A stretch of DNA of 64,000 bases from Kordia zhangzhouensis (GTDB lineage: Bacteria; Bacteroidota; Bacteroidia; Flavobacteriales; Flavobacteriaceae): positions 62,001 through 126,000 of the forward strand of contig NZ_LBMH01000007.1 of assembly GCF_001005305.1 (NCBI RefSeq), written 5' to 3'. Made by a program: the position numbers and the translations under genes. The notes under the pieces were generated by a model that had not been told where the DNA came from, did not search any database, and worked only from the letters and a program-made list of their open reading frames with translations. Of this stretch, positions 35,114 through 44,119 are shown piece after piece (the first letter of the stretch is position 1; every line of letters starts with the position of its first letter).

Positions 35114-36043
35114 ATGAAGAAAAAAACTACCATGTTTGTTTCTTTAGGACTGATGTGTATTACATTTTTCCTAAGTTGTGAAGCAAATCATGAAACCGAG
35201 GAAACAACATTAAATGCTATGTTGGAAGTACCAGAAAAGGTTATTTCAAATGCAGATGCTGCACAACTTTTCCAAAACGATCACAGAACTAGACTTTCTG
35301 TTATAGGAAAGAAAGAAAGCTCTTTTGAAGACAAAGCTATTCATTACAACCTAAACACTCTTATACAATACATTCAGCATTTAGAGACTATTGCCACTTC
35401 TAAAACCATTCCTATTACTGGAATCAGTTTTATTTTTGGGGCAAATAATGAAGGGAAACGAACTAATTTCATTATGCCATCTACGAGAAATGCTGAATTG
35501 GATTATCAAGAATCATTCACCATTGAAAACGGGCAATTCTTAACTTTTAAGCATATTGAACCTAATTTAACTAAGAAAGATGCTTCCTTCAACGATGAAA
35601 ACTTGATTCTTTCACCAAAAGGATACTTATCTTACAATGAAGCAGTTACACTGTTCAATGAGTATCAAACACAGTATATTGGTCCATTTGCGGCAAAAGT
35701 CAAGAGAGATTATTACACTAAAGCTGTTTGGTATTCTTTGAGTGAGATTAAAGAATACGTAGCCTATTTAAAAAAAAGAAATCAGGACTATAATTTAGCT
35801 ATTACAGGTATTGATGTGTTTTTTGGTGTATATAATGAAGATGAGAGGTTAGAATTAAAATCCAACGCACAGACTGTATTTTTAACAGCTAGTACGCAAC
35901 AGCAAACAATCATCAACACGAAAGGAACGTTCCTAAAAAACTTCATACAAAATGGCTTCTTTGCTAAGGAAAGTGATAATGACACTAATGAAAGTTTAAC
36001 TTTTAATTTAGGTCATCTATCTCCTCCACCAAACAATAATTAA
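35114..36043 (+). CDS. Lipoprotein of the duplicated-domain family (paralogue 2)
   Basis: A 309-residue protein with lipobox FLSC and the same two-domain layout as its neighbour. Long stretches are nearly identical (for example MPSTRNA-LDYQESFTIENGQF and YYTKAVWYSL), and the tail is FNLGHLSPPPNNN, in which PRG is replaced by NNN. The high similarity and direct order point to a tandem gene duplication. It has its own promoter and repeats. Function unknown. A weak hairpin at about 36087-36122 may end its transcript. Confidence 0.85.
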   Translation: MKKKTTMFVSLGLMCITFFLSCEANHETEETTLNAMLEVPEKVISNADAAQLFQNDHRTRLSVIGKKESSFEDKAIHYNLNTLIQYIQHLETIATSKTIPITGISFIFGANNEGKRTNFIMPSTRNAELDYQESFTIENGQFLTFKHIEPNLTKKDASFNDENLILSPKGYLSYNEAVTLFNEYQTQYIGPFAAKVKRDYYTKAVWYSLSEIKEYVAYLKKRNQDYNLAITGIDVFFGVYNEDERLELKSNAQTVFLTASTQQQTIINTKGTFLKNFIQNGFFAKESDNDTNESLTFNLGHLSPPPNNN

Positions 36044-36249
36044 GGACACCCCAAACCTATCTTCTTTTTTCTTGAATTATTTACTGACTAAACTACTATT
36101 CCTAAAATCGTAGTCTTTTTCTTTACTCTATCAATTTTACACTTTTTGCAAAAAGGGAAAAACACCCAATTTTTAATTTCTGATTTTTTTTCTAAAAAGA
36201 TTGGCTAATTTTAGACTATTAAATAAAAGACTAACAAAACTACAATCTT

Positions 36250-36945
36250 ATGGAAAAATCAGTACTACTCATTTTGGCATTGCTTGTCGGAATAGTAATT
36301 GGCTATTTTATTTGCAAAAAACTACATGGTGGAGATTCACCTGGCAATGGCAATCCACCAACCAACACTCCAGATGGAATCATTTCTGTGTACGATGCCA
36401 TTAATTTACATGAAACGTATAAAAACACACGCTACCAATTAATCAATGATGCTATTGGTGGAACGGATTCAAACTTTTTAGATACCCAATTTGTATGGTT
36501 TGAATACGAAAGAATGAAAAATTACATGCAGTATTTAGCTACTGTAGAAGAGAAAAACCCAAATAATCCGAAAATTTCAGGGGTACGTGTATACTTTGGT
36601 GCTTACAATCAGCATAACCAATATCCACAGCAACAAACAGTTTTCTTTAACCCAACTATAGAAACAACGTTGGACGAAAAACATAGCAATATGAAAAATT
36701 TACCTTTTTATATTGTGCCAAACGCTACAACAGAACCTTTGGTGGGACAATACAAAGTAATTGAAAGGTTATTAATTGACGAATACAATGCTACTGAAAG
36801 AGCTTTTATGGCTAATAATAGTTTAGGACATAAACAATCATCTAAAGAGAAGCTTGCAAAAGAATCAAATCCTGAGAATGGAGATGATGGAACAAGTTTG
36901 TCATTTAACATAGGGCATTTAAGTCCTCCTCCTCCAAGAGGATAA
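36250..36945 (+). CDS. Membrane-anchored single-domain paralogue with LSPPPPRG tail (paralogue 3)
   Basis: A 231-residue protein. An N-terminal membrane helix (about residues 4-21) replaces the lipobox. A proline/glycine linker follows, then one copy of the family domain (about 45-135, YDAINLHETYKNTRY ... ISGVRVYFGAYNQ, QQQTVFF) and the tail FNIGHLSPPPPRG. The DNA coding for the tail is almost the same as in paralogue 1. Only 16 bases separate it from the multipass membrane protein gene that is followed by a histidine kinase and response regulator, so it probably belongs to a sensory operon. Function unknown. Confidence 0.85.
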   Translation: MEKSVLLILALLVGIVIGYFICKKLHGGDSPGNGNPPTNTPDGIISVYDAINLHETYKNTRYQLINDAIGGTDSNFLDTQFVWFEYERMKNYMQYLATVEEKNPNNPKISGVRVYFGAYNQHNQYPQQQTVFFNPTIETTLDEKHSNMKNLPFYIVPNATTEPLVGQYKVIERLLIDEYNATERAFMANNSLGHKQSSKEKLAKESNPENGDDGTSLSFNIGHLSPPPPRG

Positions 36946-36961
36946 ATTACATTTTTAATAA

Positions 36962-37624
36962 ATGAACGATTTTTTATATGAAGCTACTATTTATATTGAA
37001 ACCTTGACTGCTATAGTAGCTTCTATTTATTATTATAAATATAGATATAGTAAGTTGAAATATTTTTTAATATTTCTTTGGTATATAGTTATAAATGAAT
37101 CTATAGGTAAATTCTACATTGATATTAAAGGAATTCAACTATTCGAAATATACAATATCTATATTTTTATAAAGTTCAATTTTTTATTTTTTATTTATTG
37201 GAATTTTTTAAAGAAGAAGAGACATATAAGCCTAACCAAACTATTTGCTTTAATATTCTCAATTATCTATTTCATAGATTTTTTGTATTTAGAAAATTTT
37301 AATCAAGAATTGCTAGCCTATTCTTTTATGATTGGCTCTTCTTTTTTAATGATAGTAATTTTTTTCTATTACATTGAAATTTTAAACTCTGAAAAAGTCT
37401 TTGACATTACTAAAGACATTTTATTTTGGATAAGTTTTGGAGTTTTACTATTTAATCTTGGAAATATACCTTGGTATATAGTTAGAAAATACTTTTTAGA
37501 GATATTTATAGAAAATACATCCATATTAATAATCTTGTCAAGATGTTTATTATTTATTTTTAATTTTTGTTTTATCATCGGTTTTATATGGGGACAGAAA
37601 ATCCAGAGGCACCAGCAATCATAG
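36962..37624 (+). CDS. Multipass membrane protein upstream of histidine kinase
   Basis: A 220-residue protein with about six to seven hydrophobic helices, very rich in Ile, Phe, Leu and Tyr, and of lower G+C than its neighbours. No known family is visible. It overlaps the histidine kinase gene by 37 bases. The kinase has only one membrane helix and no sensor domain, so this protein is a good candidate for its sensor or signal-input partner. That is inferred from gene order. Confidence 0.7.
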   Translation: MNDFLYEATIYIETLTAIVASIYYYKYRYSKLKYFLIFLWYIVINESIGKFYIDIKGIQLFEIYNIYIFIKFNFLFFIYWNFLKKKRHISLTKLFALIFSIIYFIDFLYLENFNQELLAYSFMIGSSFLMIVIFFYYIEILNSEKVFDITKDILFWISFGVLLFNLGNIPWYIVRKYFLEIFIENTSILIILSRCLLFIFNFCFIIGFIWGQKIQRHQQS

Positions 37625-38349
37625 CTACTTTTGTTTTTATTCTATTAGTAGTGGTAATTTTTGTGCTCTTCTTGGTATTTATCAAGCGGAAAAATAATCT
37701 CTTGACCGAAAAACAACAAGCGCAACGTGAGTTTGAAAATGCTATTGCGGAAACACAAATAGAGATCAGAGAACAAACGTTACGCAATATTAGTTGGGAA
37801 TTACATGACAATATTGGACAATTGTTAACTCTTGCCAAAATACAATTGCATCAATTGTCAAATACAAGTGAAGATGTTTCAGAAGTAAGTGATACCATTT
37901 CAAAAAGTTTGACAGAATTACGTGCATTGTCCAAACTCATTAATCCTGATGCTCTTAAAAATATTATGCTTCCTGAAGCATTGAGTCTAGAAGTAGCACG
38001 TTTTAATCGTTTGAATTTTATAGAAGCAACTCTTGTTATAAAAGGAGAAGAACAAGTAATAGATGATAAAGCAGAAATCATTTTGTTTCGCATTTTACAA
38101 GAGTTTTTTTCAAATACCATCAAACATGCAAAAGCGTCTAAACTTGATGTTACTCTTACTTATGCTAACAGTAAACTTACCATTGTTGCCAAGGATAATG
38201 GAAAAGGGTTTGACGAATCTATAGAGAAGCTCAATAAAGGGATTGGATTACAAAATATGAAAAGTAGAGGAAAACTAATTGGTGCAGAAATTGAACTTGA
38301 ATCCGCTCACGAAAAAGGAACAAAACTGACGATTATTCATTATCTTTAA
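37588..38349 (+). CDS. NarL-type (HisKA_3) sensor histidine kinase with minimal input domain
   Basis: A protein of about 253 residues starting MGTENPEAPAIIATFVF. One membrane helix (about residues 9-31) is followed by a coiled segment, the phosphoacceptor region RNISWELHDNIGQLLTLAKIQL and the ATPase part RILQEFFSNTIKHAKAS and DNGKGF, then GIGLQNMKSRGKLIGA. It should phosphorylate the response regulator encoded 52 bases downstream. The start at 37588 was preferred over 37567 because the overlap is smaller and the helix is better placed. The lack of a periplasmic domain suggests that signals come through the upstream membrane protein. Confidence 0.9.
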   Translation: MGTENPEAPAIIATFVFILLVVVIFVLFLVFIKRKNNLLTEKQQAQREFENAIAETQIEIREQTLRNISWELHDNIGQLLTLAKIQLHQLSNTSEDVSEVSDTISKSLTELRALSKLINPDALKNIMLPEALSLEVARFNRLNFIEATLVIKGEEQVIDDKAEIILFRILQEFFSNTIKHAKASKLDVTLTYANSKLTIVAKDNGKGFDESIEKLNKGIGLQNMKSRGKLIGAEIELESAHEKGTKLTIIHYL

Positions 38350-38401
38350 AGACCAAAAAAACACTACCAAAAAATATAAATTACTAACCAAAACCCACAT
38401 T

Positions 38402-39043
38402 TTGAAAACATATTCTGTTGTTATTGTAGAAGATCATGTGTTATTATCGCAAGCCATTGGCGGTTTAGTCGATTCTTTTGATCGTTTTAAAGTGAGCTAT
38501 TTATGTAAGAATGGCGAAGAACTCATTACACGATTGAACGAAAACTCAAATACACCCGATATCATATTGATGGATATCAACATGCCATTGATGAATGGTA
38601 TTGAAACTACTACCTATATTACAGAACATTTTCCTAATATTGATGTGATAGGGCTTTCTATTGAAGAAGACGAACGTACTATTATTCAAATGTTGCGTGC
38701 TGGCGCCAAAGGATATTTAATGAAAGATGTTGAAAAAAGTGTGCTTGAAATGGCGCTCAATGAAGTAGTAACAAACGGTTTTTATCATTCAAAACATGTT
38801 ACAAATATTTTAATTGGATCGCTGAACGGAAAAGGAGGTTCTGGTAAAAAATTGAAAGAAAACGAACTCGAATTCATGCGACTGGTTTGTACTGAAATGA
38901 CGTATAAGGAGATCGCTGATAAAATGTGTTTGAGTCCTAAAACTATAGATGGTTACCGAGATGCTTTATTTGAAAAGTTAAATGTAAAGAATCGCATAGG
39001 TTTGGTAATTTATGCTATAAAAAATAAAATTTATTTACCTTAA
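38402..39043 (+). CDS. NarL/FixJ-family response regulator with LuxR-type DNA-binding domain
   Basis: A 213-residue protein with a TTG start. The receiver domain shows VVIVEDHVLL (acidic pocket), LMDINMPLMNG (phosphoacceptor Asp) and GAKGYLMKD (Lys). The C-terminal LuxR helix-turn-helix has LVCTEMTYKEIADKMCLSPKTIDGYRDALFEKL. It is the partner of the kinase before it. It may regulate its own operon; I see no site that I can tie to it. No clear terminator follows before the convergent gene at 39103. Confidence 0.92.
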   Translation: MKTYSVVIVEDHVLLSQAIGGLVDSFDRFKVSYLCKNGEELITRLNENSNTPDIILMDINMPLMNGIETTTYITEHFPNIDVIGLSIEEDERTIIQMLRAGAKGYLMKDVEKSVLEMALNEVVTNGFYHSKHVTNILIGSLNGKGGSGKKLKENELEFMRLVCTEMTYKEIADKMCLSPKTIDGYRDALFEKLNVKNRIGLVIYAIKNKIYLP

Positions 39044-39102
39044 TAATTTTCCCTTATTTCATAGACTTTAATAAAAGAATAATGATTGTTGCTAATTGAG
39101 AG

Positions 39103-40533
39103 TTAAGACTTTCTTTGTAGCATTACATCACTATACTTAGCATTGATGTTAATTTCTTTGTCTGTTTGACTATTTGTTTGATATCCCCGTACAATAGTAT
39201 TGAATTGCGTTTTGTTTTCAATGCCTTTGACAGTTTCTGGATATGAGATTTCAGAGCTTGAACCGATATAATATAGCTTAAACGCTGTTTTTGGCAACTG
39301 AATACGTGCATCTGTATTTTCAAGAATGATATCAAGTGTAGAAAAATTTTCTCCAATATTGTGAATCAGTAGATTCCCAAAGGTTCCGCTAATAATTCCC
39401 TTCTCTCCTAGCGTACCAACATTTACTTTTGAGGAGTTAGACATTAAATTAATATCGTTTACAAGTTGTAAGTCTACATTTTCCACAAAGTTTACTTTTA
39501 ATGCGCCACGATTCCAAGTAGTAACATGAATAGGCGCATACGACGATTCAATCGTCGTATGCGCACCATCTATAACATTTGCATACAAAGCTGCGTGAGA
39601 CAGCTTTGCATTTAGGTTTTCGCTTACAGCCGCCATAGTTACCTCTCCATGACGTACGTTTAACTTTAACTTTGCCTTTTTAGGCATTTTTATTTTTATT
39701 TTCTTTGTAACCTTATATTTTTTGTTCCCTGAAAAAATGTAAAATAGATTGTTTTCGCCATTGCCTAAGTTGAAAACCTGTCCTTGTACATGTTTGTTTT
39801 TTTCTAGTCTTTCAACTAAAAGACGTTGTTGTTTTTCTAACTGTTTTTGATATTTTTTTGCTTGCTTTTCTACTTTTTCTTGAATTTTGGTCAAATCTTC
39901 CTGTTTTTCAAGATATTTTTTAAGTAATTCTTCTCGTTTTTCTTGAGTTTTTGCAAATTCTTCTTTCCACTTTTCCATTCCTTCTTGAAACTTCTTTTCA
40001 TCAAAGTTTTCTTTCCATTGTTTTTGCCATTTTTTCATGTAAGCTTCACCATCTTTTTGATATGCTTCGTAATCAAACTTAATGTCATTTAATGATTCCA
40101 TTACATGTATAGGAAATTCAGGAATCTCTGCAAGTTGCTCTACTTCTACCAATTTTTCAAGTTCAGGAATTTCAAAAACTATGGGCTCAGCTATCGTAAA
40201 TTGTCCTACATTTCCAAATAAAGCATGACTTCCTTTAGAAGAAATTGTTATTTTTTCACTATTTCCCACAGCTGAAAAATTCCACTTTTTGAAATAAGCT
40301 TTTATTTCTTCTTCGGTAGCATTTTCCACCTCAATAGTCGCCTCTATCTCTACTTTATTTTTGTTCCATGTATCAAATTCCACATCTGCATGAGATGTAT
40401 TAATCTCTAAGGTAATATCTTTATTTACTGTAAAAACCTCCTTTTTTGTTCGTTTTTTTGATTGTGAATATCCAAATGTGATGACTAATAATAATAACCA
40501 TACACAATACTGGGTTTGCTTTTTATACTTCAT
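39103..40533 (-). CDS. Secreted DUF4097-like protein with Lys/Glu-rich coiled coil
   Basis: A 476-residue protein with a signal peptide (about residues 1-23, ending near GYSQS). An N-terminal part (EVFTVNKDITLEINTSHADVEFDTWNKNKVEIEATIEVEN) is typical of DUF4097-like beta-helix proteins. A Lys/Glu/Gln-rich coiled coil (about 165-245) and a C-terminal beta-rich part follow. It overlaps the anti-sigma-like gene by 11 bases, so sigma, anti-sigma and this gene form one unit. Its paralogue is at 41826-42992. It probably sits in the envelope and may be both product and signal of the system; function unknown. Confidence 0.75.
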   Translation of the reverse strand: MKYKKQTQYCVWLLLLVITFGYSQSKKRTKKEVFTVNKDITLEINTSHADVEFDTWNKNKVEIEATIEVENATEEEIKAYFKKWNFSAVGNSEKITISSKGSHALFGNVGQFTIAEPIVFEIPELEKLVEVEQLAEIPEFPIHVMESLNDIKFDYEAYQKDGEAYMKKWQKQWKENFDEKKFQEGMEKWKEEFAKTQEKREELLKKYLEKQEDLTKIQEKVEKQAKKYQKQLEKQQRLLVERLEKNKHVQGQVFNLGNGENNLFYIFSGNKKYKVTKKIKIKMPKKAKLKLNVRHGEVTMAAVSENLNAKLSHAALYANVIDGAHTTIESSYAPIHVTTWNRGALKVNFVENVDLQLVNDINLMSNSSKVNVGTLGEKGIISGTFGNLLIHNIGENFSTLDIILENTDARIQLPKTAFKLYYIGSSSEISYPETVKGIENKTQFNTIVRGYQTNSQTDKEININAKYSDVMLQRKS

Positions 40534-41116
40534 TTTCTGATTGTTTTAATTCGTTTAATTTTTCCTTTAATTGGTATAGCAATTTGAGTCGAAATTGTAA
40601 ATTATCAATCATTGCATTAATAGTTTGTTCGTTAGGACCAATATCTGTTAGCTCTTGTTGTAACACTTTTTGCTCTTCATTCAATTGTGACAGTTTTTCC
40701 ATATAACTATCAAACAATTGCTTTCCAGCTTGGGAGACTTCCACTTGTGTTAATTCGTAATTAATATTGGCAACATAATAATCTTCAATCTTTTTTAAAT
40801 CTGGAGAAATATCTCCCAAACTTTTCAAAGATGAACTTTTTTTATTGTTCGTTTCTGTGTCTACGATTGTAGTATTGGTAACTTGTGCTTTTTCTTGTAA
40901 TTGCTGAAACATCAAAGCTCCAATAGTTACTAAAATAATTACAGCCGCAGCCACTTTGAAATTAAAAAAGGAACCTTTTTTCGTTGTTTTGTTCGGTGAG
41001 ACTATTGGTAATGCCTCCTCTAACCATTGTAAAAAACGTGCTTCGTGCTCATCAGGTAAGCCTTTTTGAATATGCAATTGGTCATTTTTCAACAAATCTT
41101 TAATATCCTGTCCCAT
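40523..41116 (-). CDS. Probable anti-sigma factor, single membrane helix
   Basis: A 197-residue protein with a cytoplasmic N-terminus (about 1-50, QIHKGLPDEHEARFLQWLEEALP), one membrane helix (about residues 51-66, FKVAAAVIILVTIGAL) and a periplasmic coiled-coil tail (SQLNEEQKVLQQEL, LQFRLKLLYQLKEKL). It overlaps the sigma gene by 17 bases. The topology matches anti-sigma proteins of flavobacterial ECF systems. Its paralogue is at 42973-43497. Confidence 0.75.
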   Translation of the reverse strand: MGQDIKDLLKNDQLHIQKGLPDEHEARFLQWLEEALPIVSPNKTTKKGSFFNFKVAAAVIILVTIGALMFQQLQEKAQVTNTTIVDTETNNKKSSSLKSLGDISPDLKKIEDYYVANINYELTQVEVSQAGKQLFDSYMEKLSQLNEEQKVLQQELTDIGPNEQTINAMIDNLQFRLKLLYQLKEKLNELKQSENEV

Positions 41117-41645
41117 GACTTTTCTTTTTTAATGCGTGTTGTAATTTCTTTTTCCCACGTAACAATTGGGTGCGTGATGCGGTCGTAGAAATATTTAATA
41201 TTTCTGAAATTTCTTGATGATCGTATCCTTCTAAGAGAAATAAGATTAATACAATCCTATACTTTTCCGGTAAATTTTCAATTTCAGTTTTAACGTCTTC
41301 CACTGTTGTCTCATCACTTGTTTGCCAATTGTTTTCGTCGGCTACTACTTCTAATTGTGCTTCTTCAATAGTCATATAATACTGTTGTTTAGCACGTAAT
41401 TTGTCTAGACTTTTATTAATCACAATTTTTTTCAACCAAGCTCCAAAGCTAACTTCAGCAGTATATTGATGGATTTTTTGAAAAGCGTTAATAAACGCTT
41501 CTTGCATGGCATCTTCTGCATCTTGCGTATGCTTCAAAAATCGATTGGCTACAATAAACATTCCTTCACAATACTGCCTGTACAGATGCAGCTGTGCTTT
41601 CCTGTTATTTTGTTTGCATTGTTCGATGAGCTCGGTTTGAGACAT
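41100..41645 (-). CDS. ECF-type sigma factor (first triplet)
   Basis: A 181-residue protein with region 2 (MFIVANRFLKHTQDAEDAMQEAFINAF, FGAWLKKIVINKSLDKL) and region 4 (LPEKYRIVLILFLLEGYDHQEISEILNISTTASRTQLLRGKKKL). It is followed by its anti-sigma-like and DUF4097-like partners, all overlapping. It is about as long as, and clearly paralogous to, the factor at 43494-44045, including the motif EGYDHQEISEIL. Confidence 0.92.
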   Translation of the reverse strand: MSQTELIEQCKQNNRKAQLHLYRQYCEGMFIVANRFLKHTQDAEDAMQEAFINAFQKIHQYTAEVSFGAWLKKIVINKSLDKLRAKQQYYMTIEEAQLEVVADENNWQTSDETTVEDVKTEIENLPEKYRIVLILFLLEGYDHQEISEILNISTTASRTQLLRGKKKLQHALKKKSHGTGY

Positions 41646-41729
41646 ACGCGTCAGTTGCTTTTTTGGGTGTTGCTAATTGCTATACATGATTAAATACGTA
41701 GCAACTTTTTGAATGTGACAATAAATTAA

Positions 41730-41757
41730 AAAAAACGTACCAAATGATACGTTTTTT
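41730..41757. terminator. Bidirectional-looking hairpin between the two sigma triplets
   Basis: AAAAAACGTA pairs with TACGTTTTTT around an eight-base loop. On the minus strand it ends the second triplet (last gene 41826-42992) before the first triplet begins. The 180-base gap holds nothing else that I can name. Confidence 0.8.
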
Positions 41758-41825
41758 GAATTTATATTTTGTTCTATTGCCCATTTACATTACATACAAA
41801 CGATACCGAGCTTTAATTTATTTTT

Positions 41826-42992
41826 TTAGTCAAGGTGTAAAAGTGTTACAAATCCATGAGTAATATCGAGCTTGAACATGTTTTTTCGGTATTCAGTAGT
41901 ATCTTCTCCTCGTGTAAACATATTTGTTTTTTCATGATTCCGATTGGGTTGAATGATTACTTTGATATCACCATCTTTTAACACAGCATTATGTCCAATT
42001 GCTTTCAAGTAATACTTTTGGTTTTTATTTGTATATAATTTGATGTCTGAATATTCACATTCCATAGTTATAGAAGTGAAATTTTCTCCCAATTTATGGA
42101 TGAAGAAATTACTTTTAAAATCTCTAAAAGCAACATCTTTTACAATTTCGCCAATTGTAAGTTTCGAAAATTCCGTTTGTATTCGAGCTGCTTCCAATTG
42201 ACCAAACAATCCATTCGTAACATTTTTAAAGGCATAACTGCCTCCCGTAATTTTTTTGATTTTTACAGTTCCGTTCATTACACTGATTTGATTTTTCTCG
42301 TGTATTAATTCATCTGCTTTTAATGTGCTTTCTACTAAAGAAGCTTTTATAGGATTTATAAATTTTCCTTCAAGATCCACATTCGCATTAGCCGCAGTAA
42401 TTCGCAGCATCATATAGTTAGGAATATATACATTGTATGCAGAACGAATACGTTGAATACTTGTATGTTTGCTTTTATCAATATCTGCAAGAGGAATGCT
42501 ATCTTTCTTTGTGATGATATAACCAGACATTTCCTTAATTCCTACACCTCTGGATGCTATTTCTTTGTTAATTTCAGCAACTGATTTATACGAATTCTTT
42601 TCTTTAGATTCATCTCCTAAGTTTGTAATCGAAATATAATTGTCTTCTTTTAATTGATACGAAAGTCTCCCAATTGAAGTTATAGATGCCGTTCGAATAT
42701 GTAAATATTGTTCGTCATTCAGTCGAGATTCCATTTGAGTAGAAGTCACAATTCCATTTGAGATTTCTTTAATTTCTTTTTCTGAGTAGTTATCAAATTC
42801 TACGATAAAATCAAGTTTTACTTCATCTTTGTCCCATGTTTTAAAGACTACATCTACATTTTGTGTTTCAAAGTTTAATTGTGTGTCTTTGTTAACTTTA
42901 AAAGATTTTTGATAAGTCTTTTTTGATTGAGCAAAGAGTCCGAAAGTGCTAAAAAAACAAATCAGCACTAGATTACATATTTTGTTGTTCAT
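41826..42992 (-). CDS. Secreted DUF4097-like protein (second triplet)
   Basis: A 388-residue protein with a signal peptide (MNNKICNLVLICFFSTFGLFAQS), the same start as its paralogue after cleavage (KSFKVNKDTQLNFETQNVDVVFKTWDKDEVKLDF) and a beta-rich C-terminus. It lacks the long Lys/Glu coiled coil. It overlaps the anti-sigma-like gene by 20 bases. Likely an envelope protein tied to the ECF system; function unknown. Confidence 0.72.
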   Translation of the reverse strand: MNNKICNLVLICFFSTFGLFAQSKKTYQKSFKVNKDTQLNFETQNVDVVFKTWDKDEVKLDFIVEFDNYSEKEIKEISNGIVTSTQMESRLNDEQYLHIRTASITSIGRLSYQLKEDNYISITNLGDESKEKNSYKSVAEINKEIASRGVGIKEMSGYIITKKDSIPLADIDKSKHTSIQRIRSAYNVYIPNYMMLRITAANANVDLEGKFINPIKASLVESTLKADELIHEKNQISVMNGTVKIKKITGGSYAFKNVTNGLFGQLEAARIQTEFSKLTIGEIVKDVAFRDFKSNFFIHKLGENFTSITMECEYSDIKLYTNKNQKYYLKAIGHNAVLKDGDIKVIIQPNRNHEKTNMFTRGEDTTEYRKNMFKLDITHGFVTLLHLD

Positions 42993-43497
42993 CTTGTAAA
43001 CGTTTTAAATGTTGTTGAATTTCCTGCAAAAGAGTTAATCGTAATTGCAAGTTTTGAATCATTTTATTCAATACAGTCAAGCTATTTTGTTGTATCAAAA
43101 ACTCTTGTTTCAATTCTTGATAAGCTAAGTCTAAGCTTTGTAAGCGCTCTTTGTACTTATATACTAAATATTCATCATTTGCTGTTAATTGAAATGATTT
43201 CCATTCGGAAGCAATATGTGTTAGATATTCACTCTCTATGGCTTTCATTTCTACCAACAAAGGAGATTCGTTCTTGGTTTTCTTCGAATACGTTGTATAT
43301 ATAAAAGCGCTCATTCCAAAAAGAAATACACAAGCTGCAGCTATGCTTTTCCATGAAAAATGTATTTCTTTTTTAGAAGTAACTGTATTTTTCTTTGTGA
43401 GTTTTTCAAAAAACTCAGCTCGATGTCCTTCAGGTAGTTTGGGTATTTCCAAAAGTGCATCTTGTTCGTTTATTATTTTTTTGATATTCCGTCTCAT
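42973..43497 (-). CDS. Probable anti-sigma factor (second triplet)
   Basis: A 174-residue protein with cytoplasmic N-terminus (LEIPKLPEGHRAEFFEKL), one membrane helix (about residues 49-68) and a periplasmic coiled-coil tail (LNKMIQNLQLRLTLLQEIQQHLKRL). It overlaps the sigma gene by four bases (ATGA). The motif P-E/D-G/E-H-x-A-x-F before the helix is shared with the paralogue at 40523-41116 and probably binds the sigma factor. Confidence 0.75.
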   Translation of the reverse strand: MRRNIKKIINEQDALLEIPKLPEGHRAEFFEKLTKKNTVTSKKEIHFSWKSIAAACVFLFGMSAFIYTTYSKKTKNESPLLVEMKAIESEYLTHIASEWKSFQLTANDEYLVYKYKERLQSLDLAYQELKQEFLIQQNSLTVLNKMIQNLQLRLTLLQEIQQHLKRLQDEQQNM

Positions 43498-44045
43498 AAT
43501 ACCGTATGTTTATAACGAGATTGTAATTTTTTTTTCAATTTTTCTTTCCCTCTCATTAGATGTGTTCGTGAGGTTTGTATAGGAATTTCTAAGATTTCTG
43601 AAATTTCCTGATGATCATATCCTTCTAATAAGTACAACTGTACTACATATTTATATGGATTGGATAATGATTCAATAGCCTGTATTATTTCCTGTTTGGA
43701 TACCTCTACTGTAATATCCCATGATGCTTCATCGTCAATAATTACTAGACTTTTATCATCAATTTCTTCATAAAAAAGAGAACGTTTTTTTAACACATCC
43801 AAACATTGATTAATCACAATACGTTTTAACCACGCACCAAAAGTCACTTCTCCTTTATACTGTTCCAATCGCATGAAAGCCTTTAAAAAAGCTTCTTGCA
43901 TGACATCTTTAGCATCTTCACGATTCAAAATGTAGCGACAAGCAATTATATACATCGCATCAGCATACAAATCATATAGCTTCATTTGAGCTTTTTGATC
44001 TCCTTGTTTACATTTTTTTAAAATTCCTAAATGCGATTGCTTCAT
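43494..44045 (-). CDS. ECF-type sigma factor (second triplet)
   Basis: A 183-residue protein with region 2 (MYIIACRYILNREDAKDVMQEAFLKAFMRL, FGAWLKRIVINQCLDVL) and region 4 (LSNPYKYVVQLYLLEGYDHQEISEILEIPIQTSRTHLMRGKEKL). It is a paralogue of the factor at 41100-41645. The 74-base divergent gap to the MeaB gene should hold its promoter, but I could not point to one. Confidence 0.92.
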   Translation of the reverse strand: MKQSHLGILKKCKQGDQKAQMKLYDLYADAMYIIACRYILNREDAKDVMQEAFLKAFMRLEQYKGEVTFGAWLKRIVINQCLDVLKKRSLFYEEIDDKSLVIIDDEASWDITVEVSKQEIIQAIESLSNPYKYVVQLYLLEGYDHQEISEILEIPIQTSRTHLMRGKEKLKKKLQSRYKHTVL

Positions 44046-44119
44046 GTGTTATTTTAGTCTACTATTGAAAAGACGACACTTTGTTAAGGGCGTTTCATTT
44101 TTTTTCTTCCTTTCTATGA

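Noticed and set aside
36201-36404. Plus-strand frame overlapping the start of paralogue 3
   Set aside because: It is the other-frame reading of the paralogue 3 gene, which has a clear helix, domain and tail.
37588-39043. The adjacent kinase/regulator as binder of the TATACA direct repeats
   Set aside because: The regulator is NarL-type, while the repeats look like LytTR sites, and no such repeats precede gene 3; left open rather than claimed.
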